Positions 8,415 to 17,852 of a stretch of DNA of 64,000 nucleotides are shown here, piece after piece. This DNA comes from Hyphomicrobiales bacterium (GTDB taxonomy: Bacteria > Pseudomonadota > Alphaproteobacteria > Rhizobiales > Rhizobiaceae): contig JAPLOZ010000043.1 in the NCBI GenBank assembly GCA_026400435.1, positions 1 through 64,000 of the forward strand, read 5' to 3'. The notes beneath the pieces were generated by a model, which did not search any database, was not told where the DNA came from, and saw only the letters and a list, made by a program, of their open reading frames with translations. Every line of letters begins with the position of its first letter. The first letter of the stretch is position 1. Both the position numbers and the translations under genes were made by a program.

Positions 8415-9365
8415 TCAGTTTGGCGCGGGAACCCCGGTGACGCCTGCACGCTCCGGACGGGACATGCGCTTGAACTCGAGGCCGATATGGACGAGCAGCG
8501 CGACAAAAATCACGGCGCCGCCGATGAGCGTTCGGGTCGAAGGCACCTCGCCATGGACCAGCCAGACCCAGACCGGCGCAAGCAGCGTCTCGAATGTCCC
8601 CAGCAGAGCTGCAAATGCGGCCGGGATCAGCCGGGCGCCGGTGGCGAAAAGAGCGAGGCCAAGGCCCAGGTTCAAGGCTCCAAAGGCAAACAGCCACGCC
8701 ATGTCCGAGCCGCCTACCGCGAAGGCGCCAGCCTGGGTAGCCGCAAAGGCGCATGCGATGGTGGTGCCGAGGCAGGTGGCCGGCGTCATGCGCACGTGGG
8801 AATAGCGGCGTGTGATGACCGTGGCCGAGGAAAATGCCAGTGCAATAAGCAGCGCCAGTCCGCTGCCTATAGGCGACACCGTCCCGTCCAGGGAATCCGA
8901 CACCATGATCGCCACCCCTAGAATGACCGCGAAAATGGCTATCCAGGTCGGCAGCGCAACCTTTTCACCAAACAGCAGGAAAGCCATCAGCGCCGCCAGG
9001 AGTGGTACGCCTGCCTGCATCAGGACGACATTGGCCACGGTGGTATGGGCGATCGCGAGGATAAAGCTCGACGAAGCGGTAGCGAAGCACAGCGCAACCG
9101 CCAGACCTGGCAGACCCATTTCGCGGAACAGGCGCAGCGTGCCGCGCGGGCCGTCGCGCACGAGCATGAAGCCCAGCACGAAAAGCGTGGCCCAGAACGA
9201 CCGCCAGAAGACCACGGTCCAATCGTCGGGAGTCTCGATGAAGCGGCTGATGGTGCCGCCGAAACTCCAGATCAGCGCCGACAGGAATACGAGCAGGAAA
9301 CCTAAGCCCTCCTCGCGCCTCGAGACGGGCGGCATGCGGGTCGCGTTGGCAGCGGCTTCGGTCAT
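8415..9365 (-). CDS. EamA/DMT-family transporter
   Basis: This is a ten-segment inner-membrane protein of about 316 residues with the two-repeat EamA layout. The first repeat starts at GFLLVFLSALIWSFGGTISR and the second at GSGLALLIALAFSSATVITRR. DMT transporters usually export small metabolites or amino acids; the substrate is not visible. The open frame reaches 9635, but the ATG at 9365 (MTEAAANATRMPP) gives the normal family length and puts the first membrane segment about 20 residues in. Its stop lies 134 bases before potF on the same strand, yet the inverted repeat and intergenic space suggest potF has its own promoter. Confidence 0.87.
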   Translation of the reverse strand: MTEAAANATRMPPVSRREEGLGFLLVFLSALIWSFGGTISRFIETPDDWTVVFWRSFWATLFVLGFMLVRDGPRGTLRLFREMGLPGLAVALCFATASSSFILAIAHTTVANVVLMQAGVPLLAALMAFLLFGEKVALPTWIAIFAVILGVAIMVSDSLDGTVSPIGSGLALLIALAFSSATVITRRYSHVRMTPATCLGTTIACAFAATQAGAFAVGGSDMAWLFAFGALNLGLGLALFATGARLIPAAFAALLGTFETLLAPVWVWLVHGEVPSTRTLIGGAVIFVALLVHIGLEFKRMSRPERAGVTGVPAPN

Positions 9366-9605
9366 GACGGCAGTCTCGGCGAATTTCTGGCGGGACGATG
9401 CGCGTGCAACGACGCCGCATTTCGGAATCCGGGTAGAGCAAAGCGGTCGCCGCCGCATGATCCAGCAGGAAACGCCGGTTGTGGCAAGCCGGGAGCCGGC
9501 GCGATTTCCGTTCTGGAAGCCCTGCGCGCGCAGCAAAATCCATTCCGAATCCTGTGGCCATGTTGTAAGGTCGCGCCGGGATCTGCGCTCACCAAGGGAT
9601 GTCGG

Positions 9606-10412
9606 ATGAGATGTCTCGTCGTCGCCGATCTGCACTATTCATTGCCGCAATACGACTGGGTCGTGCAGGTGGCCGGCCGGTTCGATGCCGTCATCATCGC
9701 CGGAGACCATCTCGATCTCGGTTCGCTTGTCGACTGGCGCGCCCAGACCATCGTGGTGCGCAAGTATCTCGACCTGCTGCGCGCCAAAACGAGGCTGATA
9801 ACCTGCTCGGGCAACCACGACCTCGATTCGCGTGACCAATTCGGAGAAAAGGTCGCAAAATGGGTCGGCGACCTGAGCAGCGAGGGCGTGCCGTCGGACG
9901 GATCGTCGTTTACCTGTGGCGATACGCTCTTCACCATCTGCCCCTGGTGGGATGGGCCGCTGACCCGCGACCGGGTCGCAGCGCAACTCGAAGCAGACGC
10001 GCCGAAGCGGACCGGGTGCTGGTTCTGGGTGCATCACGCGCCGCCCGACAACTCGCCGACCAGTTGGGACGGCCACCGCTATATGGGCGACGCGCCGCTG
10101 GCCGAGTGGATCGCCGAGTTCAGGCCCGACATCGTCTTTTCGGGCCATGTCCACCAATCGCCCTTCGCCAAGGGCGGCTCCTGGGTCGACCGGATCGGCA
10201 ATACCTGGGTGTTCAACGCCGGGCACCAGTTCGGCGCACCGCCGAGCCACATCGTCATCGACACCGGGACGAAGGAGGCGATCTGGATTTCGGCGGCCGG
10301 CGTCCAGGCAGTGCATCTCGACCAGCCCCTGGAGCGGCCTGTCGCGTCTCTCTCCATGCTTCCGGACTGGCTTACCGCGCCCGATGCGGCTGACGGTCGG
10401 ATCCAGGCTTGA
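9606..10412 (+). CDS. Metallophosphoesterase family protein
   Basis: This 268-residue protein has the calcineurin-like phosphoesterase metal ligands in order: DLH at residues 8-10, GDH at about 33-35, GNHD at about 70-73, HH near 140-141 and GHVH at about 178-181. It should bind two divalent metals and hydrolyse a phosphoester; substrate unknown. No signal peptide is seen, so it is cytoplasmic. The start ATG is preceded by AAGGG. Its last 41 bases overlap, tail to tail, the cyclic-nucleotide-binding gene on the other strand. Some family members cleave cyclic nucleotides, but that link is only positional here. Confidence 0.85.
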   Translation: MRCLVVADLHYSLPQYDWVVQVAGRFDAVIIAGDHLDLGSLVDWRAQTIVVRKYLDLLRAKTRLITCSGNHDLDSRDQFGEKVAKWVGDLSSEGVPSDGSSFTCGDTLFTICPWWDGPLTRDRVAAQLEADAPKRTGCWFWVHHAPPDNSPTSWDGHRYMGDAPLAEWIAEFRPDIVFSGHVHQSPFAKGGSWVDRIGNTWVFNAGHQFGAPPSHIVIDTGTKEAIWISAAGVQAVHLDQPLERPVASLSMLPDWLTAPDAADGRIQA

Positions 10413-10857
10413 AATCCGTGTCGGGCTGATGGAGCAGGCTGGCCAGCACTTCGCTGACCATCGCGAGATGATTGCCCTGTCCCGAATACTGCCGCTTGAG
10501 ATCGACCAGGTAGGTGGTTGCGGTATTCAGCCGCTGGGCGAGCAGGCGCGCGACGACGAGGGCGACCTCGGGATCGGATCTCAGGAACTTCTCGGCGTCC
10601 TCGAAGACGTAAACCGTCGCCGGCGACAGGGTTCGGACAGTCGCGGTGTGCGGAATATCGAGCAGCACCGACATCTCGCCGAAAATCGAGCCCGGCTCGC
10701 TGACGATCGCGACGCGGGTTTCGCCACGCACGACCTCTACCGTACCCGACGCCAGAACATAGAGTCGTCCCGAACGCACTCCTTCGTGGAGGAGCACCGT
10801 AGCCGCCGGAAGATCGGTCTTCCTGCTGTCGTGGTAGTCTAAGATAGCCGGCTGCAT
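10372..10857 (-). CDS. Stand-alone cyclic nucleotide-binding domain protein
   Basis: The protein has about 161 residues. Its first 110 form a cNMP-binding (CAP_ED) jelly roll: GVRSGRLYVLASGTVEV and GSIFGEMSVLLDIPHTATV are the two signature stretches. GEM plus the ARTV-like TATVRT region stands where the phosphate-binding cassette lies, though the usual GE-x-ALL-x-x-x-x-R-x-A pattern is altered. After it comes a short helical tail and no helix-turn-helix, so it is not an ordinary Crp/Fnr regulator. The ATG at 10857 (MQPAILDYHDSRK) is preferred; the frame opens to 10935. It may be a nucleotide sensor acting through a partner. It is divergent from the desaturase and convergent with the metallophosphoesterase. 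Confidence 0.75.
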   Translation of the reverse strand: MQPAILDYHDSRKTDLPAATVLLHEGVRSGRLYVLASGTVEVVRGETRVAIVSEPGSIFGEMSVLLDIPHTATVRTLSPATVYVFEDAEKFLRSDPEVALVVARLLAQRLNTATTYLVDLKRQYSGQGNHLAMVSEVLASLLHQPDTDFKPGSDRQPHRAR

Positions 10858-11029
10858 CGTCGATTTTCCTGAACGAGCTTCCTCGTGCGGAGCGCAGGCA
10901 TCTTCGCACATGCAGCGCATACCGCAATGCGTCATTGCGCACGTTCCTTTCGTGGTCGTTTGGATTCCCTAAAATTTGAGCTATTGTCAGAGCAGGGGTT
11001 GGCGGGGGCCCAAAACACGAGGGACTTCT

Positions 11030-12001
11030 GTGGCGGGCGGCAACTATGTTTCGGCAAAGGACCTGAAGCGGCTATCGGAACTGCAGGCGTGGCGGACTGG
11101 TCTGGCGATCGCCATCGACTGGACCGTCATCGCAGTGGCCATTGCGCTCTGCGAATGGAGCGCGAGCTGGTGGCTCTACCTGCCGGCTGTGCTGGTCATC
11201 GCCGGCCGCCAGCACGCACTTGCCGGCCTGCTGCACGATTTCGGCCACTACCGCTTCGTCGCGAGCAAGCGCGTGACCGACTGGACCGCCGACCTTCTGC
11301 TGGCCTGGCCCCTGCTGGCCACTCTCAAGGGTTACCGGAGCAACCATCTGATCCATCACCGCTACCTCAACACCGACAAGGATCCGGACTGGACGATCAA
11401 ACTGGGGTCGCGCGAGTTCACCTTCCCGCAGGAGATGCGCTTTGCGGTCATGAACCTGCTTGGCTATCTGGTCGGGGTGAGCACGGTGCGCGACTTCAAG
11501 AAGGCGCTGGTGCGGATGCGGGCGGACGAGCAGTCGACGCCTGGCTATGTGGCTTTGCGCATCGGCTTCTACGCCGCGGTGGCGATTATCCTGACGCTCT
11601 CAGGACTATGGAGCGAGTTCGCCCTCTACTGGCTCGTGCCGTACGCCACATTCTTCTTCATGTTCCTCTACATTCGCAGCGTCGCCGACCACTTCGGCTC
11701 GACCATGGACTACGCGCACGACCTGACGTCGACGCGAACGGTGATGCCCTATTTCTGGGAGCGGTGGTTCTTCTCGCCGCACAACATCAACTACCACATC
11801 GAACACCACCTCTACGCCAGCGTGCCCTACTACAACCTTCCGGAACTCAGCCGCATCCTGATGGCCAATCCGCAATACGCGGCAAGGGCGCATGTCACCC
11901 ATGGCTTCGTGACCGGTCTGTGGAACGAGATCGTGGGGACGAAGGCGCGCAAGGTCGCGCCGGTCAGCCAGGCGGAGTCTGCGGTGCAGCCTGCCGAATA
12001 G
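11030..12001 (+). CDS. Membrane fatty acid desaturase family protein
   Basis: This membrane-bound di-iron desaturase-type protein of about 323 residues carries the three histidine boxes: HDFGH near residue 63, HLIHH near 107 and HNINYHIEHH near 252. Four hydrophobic segments are arranged in two hairpins. It would introduce a double bond or hydroxyl into an acyl or related lipid chain at the inner membrane; the substrate is not clear. I chose the GTG at 11030 because GAGGGA lies five bases upstream; a TTG at 10976 in the same frame has no such site. The stop lies 6 bases from the convergent regulator gene. Confidence 0.85.
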   Translation: MAGGNYVSAKDLKRLSELQAWRTGLAIAIDWTVIAVAIALCEWSASWWLYLPAVLVIAGRQHALAGLLHDFGHYRFVASKRVTDWTADLLLAWPLLATLKGYRSNHLIHHRYLNTDKDPDWTIKLGSREFTFPQEMRFAVMNLLGYLVGVSTVRDFKKALVRMRADEQSTPGYVALRIGFYAAVAIILTLSGLWSEFALYWLVPYATFFFMFLYIRSVADHFGSTMDYAHDLTSTRTVMPYFWERWFFSPHNINYHIEHHLYASVPYYNLPELSRILMANPQYAARAHVTHGFVTGLWNEIVGTKARKVAPVSQAESAVQPAE

Positions 12002-12007
12002 ACACTC

Positions 12008-13420
12008 TTACTGAAAGTCGAAGGCGCTCAGACCAGTAACCATCTCGTCAAGCCCCAGCGGCCGTGTGACCGGCGGCTCGGCCCGGGCAAGACAGCCGGC
12101 GCGCTCGCAAAGCCTGCACAAAGGGCCGATCGGAACAGCGTTGCCGGAAAGCGCCGCGCCATAAACGAGCTGGTCGCGGAAGGCGATGTCGCAGCCCAGA
12201 AGGATCGCGGTGCGGCGCGGACGCTCCTCGAAGCCGCCTTGCGGGCCGTCAACCGTGCGGGCAATCGTTAGGAAGGCGGCTCCGTCCGGCATCTCCACCG
12301 TTTCCGCCAAGACCCTGCCCGGTTCCGCGAAAGCGTCGTGAACTGCAAGCTTCGGGCAGGCCCCGCCAAAGGCCGCATGCGGAAAACCCTGCGCGCCGAG
12401 ACGGCGCAGGCGATTTCCCGCGCTGTCGATCTCCATCAGGAAGAAGGGCACGCCAGTAGCACCGCTACGTTGCAAGGTGATGAGCCGACTCGCCGCCTGC
12501 TCGAAGGAGACGCCGAACCGGGACGCAAGCACCGCCACGTCGTAGCGCGCGCGCCCAGCCGCGAGGTGGAACGGCGCATAGGGCAGCATGAGCGCCAGCG
12601 CCGCATAGCGCGCAAGCTCGAAGCGGGCGAGCCGTCGCGCTTCGTCCGAGCCGAGCTTCAGCGCATCGACCTCGAGGACCAGTGCATCGCGCAGACGGAT
12701 GAGGCTCGCTTCCATCGCAACCTCGCGCACCTGTTCCGGGCGCGACAGGCGCTCGGACAGGAAAAGCCGCTGCGAGTGTCGGTCATAGCGCCGCCGCCAG
12801 TTGGGCATGGTGTCCGCCGGCAGCAGACGCACGGAAATGCCATGCTCCTTGCGCAGCCACGCCTTGAGCGCCGCGAACAAATCGTCGCCAGGGGCCAGCT
12901 CGGCAGTGAACGCTTCCGCGGCCTCCTCGATGCCGGCGAAATGCCATGGGCGGCGCTCGAAAACATCGCGCACCTCGTCGACCGGCAGCCGCGCGCCAGA
13001 CAGCGTCGTGGCCCTCCCCCCGCCCGCCAGCAGCGCATTGAGATCGGACAGGCGCTCGGCCTGCTCGCGATAGGCGCGGAACAATTTCTGCATGGCCGCC
13101 GCGGCATTGGGCGCTGCCTCCGCGAGGTCGATCAGTTCCTGGTCGCCCGGCAGTTCGCCTGCCAGCAGCGGGTCAGAAAACACCTCCTTGAGGGCGGCGA
13201 CCGAACCGCGCGTCTCGCCCTGCAACGCGTGCGGATCGATCTTGTAGACCGAGGCGAGCTTCAGGATGAGCTGGACGGTGATAGGCCGCTGGTTACGCTC
13301 GATGAGGTTAAGGTAGGACGGCGAGATGCCGAGCCCTTCCGCCATGGCGGTCTGGGTCAGCGAGCGCTCCATGCGCAGCCGTCGAATGCGGGGTCCGGCG
13401 AAGATTTTTTGGTCAGCCAT
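12008..13420 (-). CDS. ScfR/RamB-type XRE family regulator (short-chain acyl-CoA sensing)
   Basis: This 470-residue cytoplasmic regulator has an N-terminal XRE helix-turn-helix at about residues 10-66 (LTQTAMAEGLGISPSYLNLIE), then an ImmA/IrrE-like domain, and the Cys-containing C-terminal region CRLCERAGCLARAEPP seen in the short-chain fatty acyl regulator family. Relatives such as RamB and PrpR control glyoxylate shunt, acetate or methylcitrate genes and respond to acyl-CoA pools. Isocitrate lyase lies only 0.6 kb away, with one small membrane protein gene between, so it likely regulates aceA. It is convergent with the desaturase gene. Confidence 0.85.
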   Translation of the reverse strand: MADQKIFAGPRIRRLRMERSLTQTAMAEGLGISPSYLNLIERNQRPITVQLILKLASVYKIDPHALQGETRGSVAALKEVFSDPLLAGELPGDQELIDLAEAAPNAAAAMQKLFRAYREQAERLSDLNALLAGGGRATTLSGARLPVDEVRDVFERRPWHFAGIEEAAEAFTAELAPGDDLFAALKAWLRKEHGISVRLLPADTMPNWRRRYDRHSQRLFLSERLSRPEQVREVAMEASLIRLRDALVLEVDALKLGSDEARRLARFELARYAALALMLPYAPFHLAAGRARYDVAVLASRFGVSFEQAASRLITLQRSGATGVPFFLMEIDSAGNRLRRLGAQGFPHAAFGGACPKLAVHDAFAEPGRVLAETVEMPDGAAFLTIARTVDGPQGGFEERPRRTAILLGCDIAFRDQLVYGAALSGNAVPIGPLCRLCERAGCLARAEPPVTRPLGLDEMVTGLSAFDFQ

Positions 13421-13429
13421 CGACCGTGC

Positions 13430-13843
13430 CTAAGTCTTGGCCGTCAAGTAGTACGTCGCAAACAGGCAAATCAGGCCAACAAAGCCAGCACACAACTGCG
13501 CGATAGCGACTTTCGATGCGGAGCGGGTAACACCCATCGCGCAGATCGCAGACATTGCAAATCCCCCAAATCCAACGGCGGATATGAAAAACAAACCGTT
13601 TGGGAGCTCGCCAGCGATGAAACTCGGGAAGGAAAGAAGAAGCAAAGACGCGGCAAGGAACATCGCACTAAACAACACCGCTAGGGTGCCAGGCGGTCCA
13701 GCGGCAGACTGCGGTTGTGCGGCACCAGACTCGCGTGCAGGCGACCACTGGTAGACGAGTTCTAAAAAGCCCCCAAGACAGACGACAACCAACAATAGCT
13801 GACATAGAGCGGCCGACATCAGCAACGCAGTGGTGATCGCCAT
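13430..13843 (-). CDS. Small four-segment membrane protein of unknown function
   Basis: The predicted protein has about 137 residues and four hydrophobic segments, at roughly residues 3-28, 54-72, 80-99 and 110-132, joined by a short proline/alanine-rich loop. I recognise no family. The ATG at 13843 has GGAGGGG just upstream, which decides the start over an in-frame codon at 13870. The gene ends 9 bases before the ScfR/RamB-like regulator on the same strand and is divergent from aceA, so it may be co-transcribed with the regulator and share the control region with aceA. Confidence 0.7.
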   Translation of the reverse strand: MAITTALLMSAALCQLLLVVVCLGGFLELVYQWSPARESGAAQPQSAAGPPGTLAVLFSAMFLAASLLLLSFPSFIAGELPNGLFFISAVGFGGFAMSAICAMGVTRSASKVAIAQLCAGFVGLICLFATYYLTAKT

Positions 13844-13882
13844 CGACCCCTCCAATGGGTATGTTTTCAATTTTTACATTTT

Positions 13883-13901
13883 GACAGACGTCATATGTCA
13901 C
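13883..13901. promoter_or_regulatory. Dyad TGACA-N9-TGTCA overlapping a -35-like TTGACA, upstream of aceA
   Basis: The 200-base divergent region between the membrane protein gene and aceA holds a TTGACA at 13882-13887 embedded in a symmetric TGACA-N9-TGTCA element. A weak -10-like CTAAAC follows 18 bases later on the plus strand. The position suits an operator that blocks or steers the aceA promoter; the adjacent XRE regulator is the natural candidate. This is inference from symmetry and position only. Confidence 0.4.
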
Positions 13902-14043
13902 ATCCTAAACAGGTTTTCCTTTATTTTCCGGCATTCCGCAAGTCTGCACTCGCCATTTAGGCGCTCTGTTGTAAACGAAGTCAGATCGATGAGGCGCAAT
14001 ATGACGCCACCGAACAGTGCCACACGGCCGCAGGAAGCTCGAT

Positions 14044-15333
<1,290 letters not shown>

Positions 15334-15359
15334 CAAACGGACAAAAAGGGAGAAGCACC

Positions 15360-15596
15360 ATGAACGTCAGGCCGCAAGTCAAGCAGCGCGCCGAGGAGCA
15401 GGCCTCGGCGATGACATCGGACCAGCAGGCGGCGATCCGCATCCTGGCCAACGACCTGCATCGCCTGAACCAGGCAGTGATGCAAGCTGTCGAGGCCGGC
15501 GTTTCGGTCGAACTCGTGCGCTCGGCCAGACATCACGGCGGCAAGGGCAACTGGGGCGACCTGCTGATACCGGTCATCGTGACACAGCAGGCTTGA
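15360..15596 (+). CDS. Small protein downstream of isocitrate lyase
   Basis: This 78-residue soluble protein has a charged, helical N-terminal half (RPQVKQRAEEQASAMTSDQQ) and a hydrophobic end LLIPVIVTQQ. It starts at an ATG with GGGAG ten bases upstream and follows aceA by 26 bases, so it is very probably translated from the same transcript. I do not recognise a named family, but I have the impression that comparable small genes follow isocitrate lyase in other Rhizobiales. A role linked to the shunt is only positional inference. Confidence 0.72.
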   Translation: MNVRPQVKQRAEEQASAMTSDQQAAIRILANDLHRLNQAVMQAVEAGVSVELVRSARHHGGKGNWGDLLIPVIVTQQA

Positions 15597-15740
15597 GCGG
15601 CCAGCGGCGATCCCACGATACGCCAGGCGCCGGCGGGCCCCAGCTAACCCCGGTTTGCCGCTGGCGCTCTGCTCACCGACGCAATAGGATTGCCTGAAGC
15701 ACCCCGACAAGTCGGATCAGGACAAGGGCCCTAAGGCGCG

Positions 15741-16199
15741 ATGGCGGCATCGAGAATAGAAGCCGGATTCGAGGAGAAGTTTGTTGCCGACCGCGATGCC
15801 CGTCACGGCCTGGCGCCGGATCTTTCCCGGGTTCTCGTTGTCGGAAATTCGCAGATCAACCGGATCGTTGTCGCCAGGATTGTCGAGCGCTGCGGCCTCA
15901 GACCGGTCAGCGAAGCACCCGCGAACGCCTTGCGCGTCCTGCCGCTTCTCTTCCCGGGCCTCGTCATCCTCGATGGGGGACCCGACAACATGGATTGCGA
16001 CAACCTTGTTGCAGGGGTCGCGGCGTTGCGCCGCGTCTCGGGCAACTGTCTTCCAGCGGTCATTCTGTTGTCCAGCCGCGCTGGCGCTGCGGCCGGCTCG
16101 TCGCTCGAACGCATAACCGACGCGATCGTGACGAAGCCGTTCACCACCGAACAGTTGCAGCCGGCGATCGAGAACCTGGTCAAGGCGGCAACGGCCTAG
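15741..16199 (+). CDS. Response-regulator receiver-like protein with a degenerate acidic pocket
   Basis: This 152-residue single-domain protein folds as a CheY-type receiver by pattern: VLVVGNSQINRIVVARIV is strand 1/helix 1, LVILDGG places Asp78 at the phospho-acceptor site, LLSS supplies the conserved Ser/Thr, and KPF provides Lys132. The usual pair of acidic residues after strand 1 (DD or ED) is replaced by Gly35-Asn36, so magnesium binding and phosphorylation may be impaired. No histidine kinase or output domain is nearby. It starts at an ATG and precedes puuA by 86 bases on the same strand, but a functional link to puuA is unproven. Confidence 0.72.
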   Translation: MAASRIEAGFEEKFVADRDARHGLAPDLSRVLVVGNSQINRIVVARIVERCGLRPVSEAPANALRVLPLLFPGLVILDGGPDNMDCDNLVAGVAALRRVSGNCLPAVILLSSRAGAAAGSSLERITDAIVTKPFTTEQLQPAIENLVKAATA

Positions 16200-16285
16200 A
16201 TCCTGAAGGCCCGCTTCGCCGCCCCTTCCCTTGTTCCACGCTGCCCGGCTATAGTCGCAAATCTGCAACGTCCAATCGGTGATTG

Positions 16286-17719
16286 ATGCCACCCGCAAAA
16301 AAGGAAGCCCGTCCGTCAAGCCGCGGGGGCCGTGCCCGTACGCCCGCCTATGTGAAGAACCACCGGGGGGTGAAGAACTGGAAGGAAGCCGGAGCCTGGC
16401 TTGAGTGGCGCGGCATCGAGGACATCGAGTGCATCACGCCGGACCAGGCTGGCATCGCGCGCGGCAAGATGATGCCGTCGAAGAAATTTACGTCCAACAC
16501 CTCGCTGGCGCTGCCTTCGGCCGTCTTCATGACGACCATCTCGGGCGGCTATCCGGAAGACGGCAACGGTTTCCACTATCCGGAGGATGATGGCGACCTG
16601 AAGCTGATGCCCGACCTCGGCACGCTGTGCGAAGTGCCGTGGGAATCCGATCCGACCGCGCAGGTGATCTGCGATCTCGTCCATCAGGACGGGCGTCTGG
16701 TCGAATTCACGCCGCGCAACCTGCTGAAGCGCGTGCTGGCTGCCTATGAAGCGCGCGGCCTGCGGCCGGTGGTGGCGCCCGAGATCGAGTTCTACCTGGT
16801 GCGCAAGAACCCCGACCCCGACTATCCGCTGACCCCGCCGGTCGGACGCTCCGGCCGGCCGATCGGTGGCGGCGCCGGCTATTCGATCGCCGGCGTCAAC
16901 GAATTCGACGAGCTGATCGACGACATCTACCACTTCTCGGAGGCCCAGGGGCTCGAGATCGACACGCTCATCCATGAGGAAGGCGCGGGGCAGCTCGAGA
17001 TCAATCTGCGCCACGGCGACCCTATCGAACTGGCCGACCAGGTGTTCATGTTCAAGCGCACCATCCGCGAGGCGGCGCTCAAGCACGAGACCTACGCCAC
17101 TTTCATGGCCAAGCCGATGCAGGGCCAGCCCGGATCGGCGATGCACATCCACCAGTCCATCATCAACACCAAGACCGGCCGCAACCTGTTCACCAAGGAA
17201 GACGGCAGCGAGTCCGCCGAATTCCTGCATTTCATCGGCGGCATGCAGAAGCATGTGCCCAACGCGCTGGTGATGTTTGCACCCTACGTGAATTCCTATC
17301 GCCGGCTCACCCAGGCCGCGTCCGCCCCGGTCAACAACAAGTGGGGCTACGACAACCGAACCACGGCTTTCCGGGTACCGCGCTCCGACCCGGCGGGGCG
17401 GCGCGTCGAAAACCGCATCCCGTCTTCGGACGCCAACCCCTATCTGGCGCTTGCCGCGTCGCTTGCCTGCGGGCTGATTGGCATCGCCAAGAAGCTGAAG
17501 CCGGACGCGCCGATCCTCACGACCGCCAACGAGGCCGAGATCGACCTGCCGCGCGGATTGCTCGAAGCCGTCGACATGTTCGAGGCGGACGATGATCTGC
17601 GCGAGGTTCTCGGTGCATCCTTCATTGCGACCTATGCCGCGATCAAGCGCGCGGAGTTCGAGACCTTCATGGAAGTGATCTCGCCGTGGGAACGCGAGTT
17701 TTTGCTGCTGAACGTGTGA
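16286..17719 (+). CDS. puuA: Glutamine synthetase family, gamma-glutamylputrescine synthetase-like
   Basis: This 477-residue member of the glutamine synthetase fold carries EIEFY and HEEGAGQLEINL at the metal/ATP site, GSAMHIHQS as the glutamate-binding histidine region and NRTTAFRVPRSDPAGRRVEN near the C-terminus. The separation from true GlnA, and the following gene encoding a PuuB-type oxidase, point to gamma-glutamylation of putrescine as the first step of the Puu pathway in the cytoplasm. The ATG at 16286 is chosen over a TTG one codon upstream. An inverted array of heptamers starts at its stop codon. Other gamma-glutamyl-amine ligases of this family are possible alternatives. Confidence 0.82.
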   Translation: MPPAKKEARPSSRGGRARTPAYVKNHRGVKNWKEAGAWLEWRGIEDIECITPDQAGIARGKMMPSKKFTSNTSLALPSAVFMTTISGGYPEDGNGFHYPEDDGDLKLMPDLGTLCEVPWESDPTAQVICDLVHQDGRLVEFTPRNLLKRVLAAYEARGLRPVVAPEIEFYLVRKNPDPDYPLTPPVGRSGRPIGGGAGYSIAGVNEFDELIDDIYHFSEAQGLEIDTLIHEEGAGQLEINLRHGDPIELADQVFMFKRTIREAALKHETYATFMAKPMQGQPGSAMHIHQSIINTKTGRNLFTKEDGSESAEFLHFIGGMQKHVPNALVMFAPYVNSYRRLTQAASAPVNNKWGYDNRTTAFRVPRSDPAGRRVENRIPSSDANPYLALAASLACGLIGIAKKLKPDAPILTTANEAEIDLPRGLLEAVDMFEADDDLREVLGASFIATYAAIKRAEFETFMEVISPWEREFLLLNV

Positions 17720-17848
17720 ATGGTGAATGGTGAATGGTGGGAGAAGCTGAAATTTTCGGACAGGGCAACACGGTTTTGATGCATCGCAAGAATGTGCAGC
17801 GGATCGGCCGCTATATCGACCATTCACCATTTGCCATTCACCATTCAC
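17716..17848. repeat. Inverted arrays of the heptamer GTGAATG between puuA and puuB
   Basis: Three tandem copies of GTGAATG occupy 17716-17736 and overlap the puuA stop. Four tandem copies of the complement, CATTCAC (the second reads CATTTGC), occupy 17821-17848 and end 4 bases before the puuB start codon. The arms are separated by 84 bases with no obvious gene. In RNA the arms could pair over about 21 bases and would bring the puuA stop next to the puuB start. Confidence 0.85.
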
Positions 17849-17852
17849 CCCT

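Noticed and set aside
15600-15665. Inverted repeat GCCAGCGGC / GCCGCTGGC after the small gene downstream of aceA
   Set aside because: Arms are 48 bases apart and no T run follows, so neither a terminator nor an operator can be supported.
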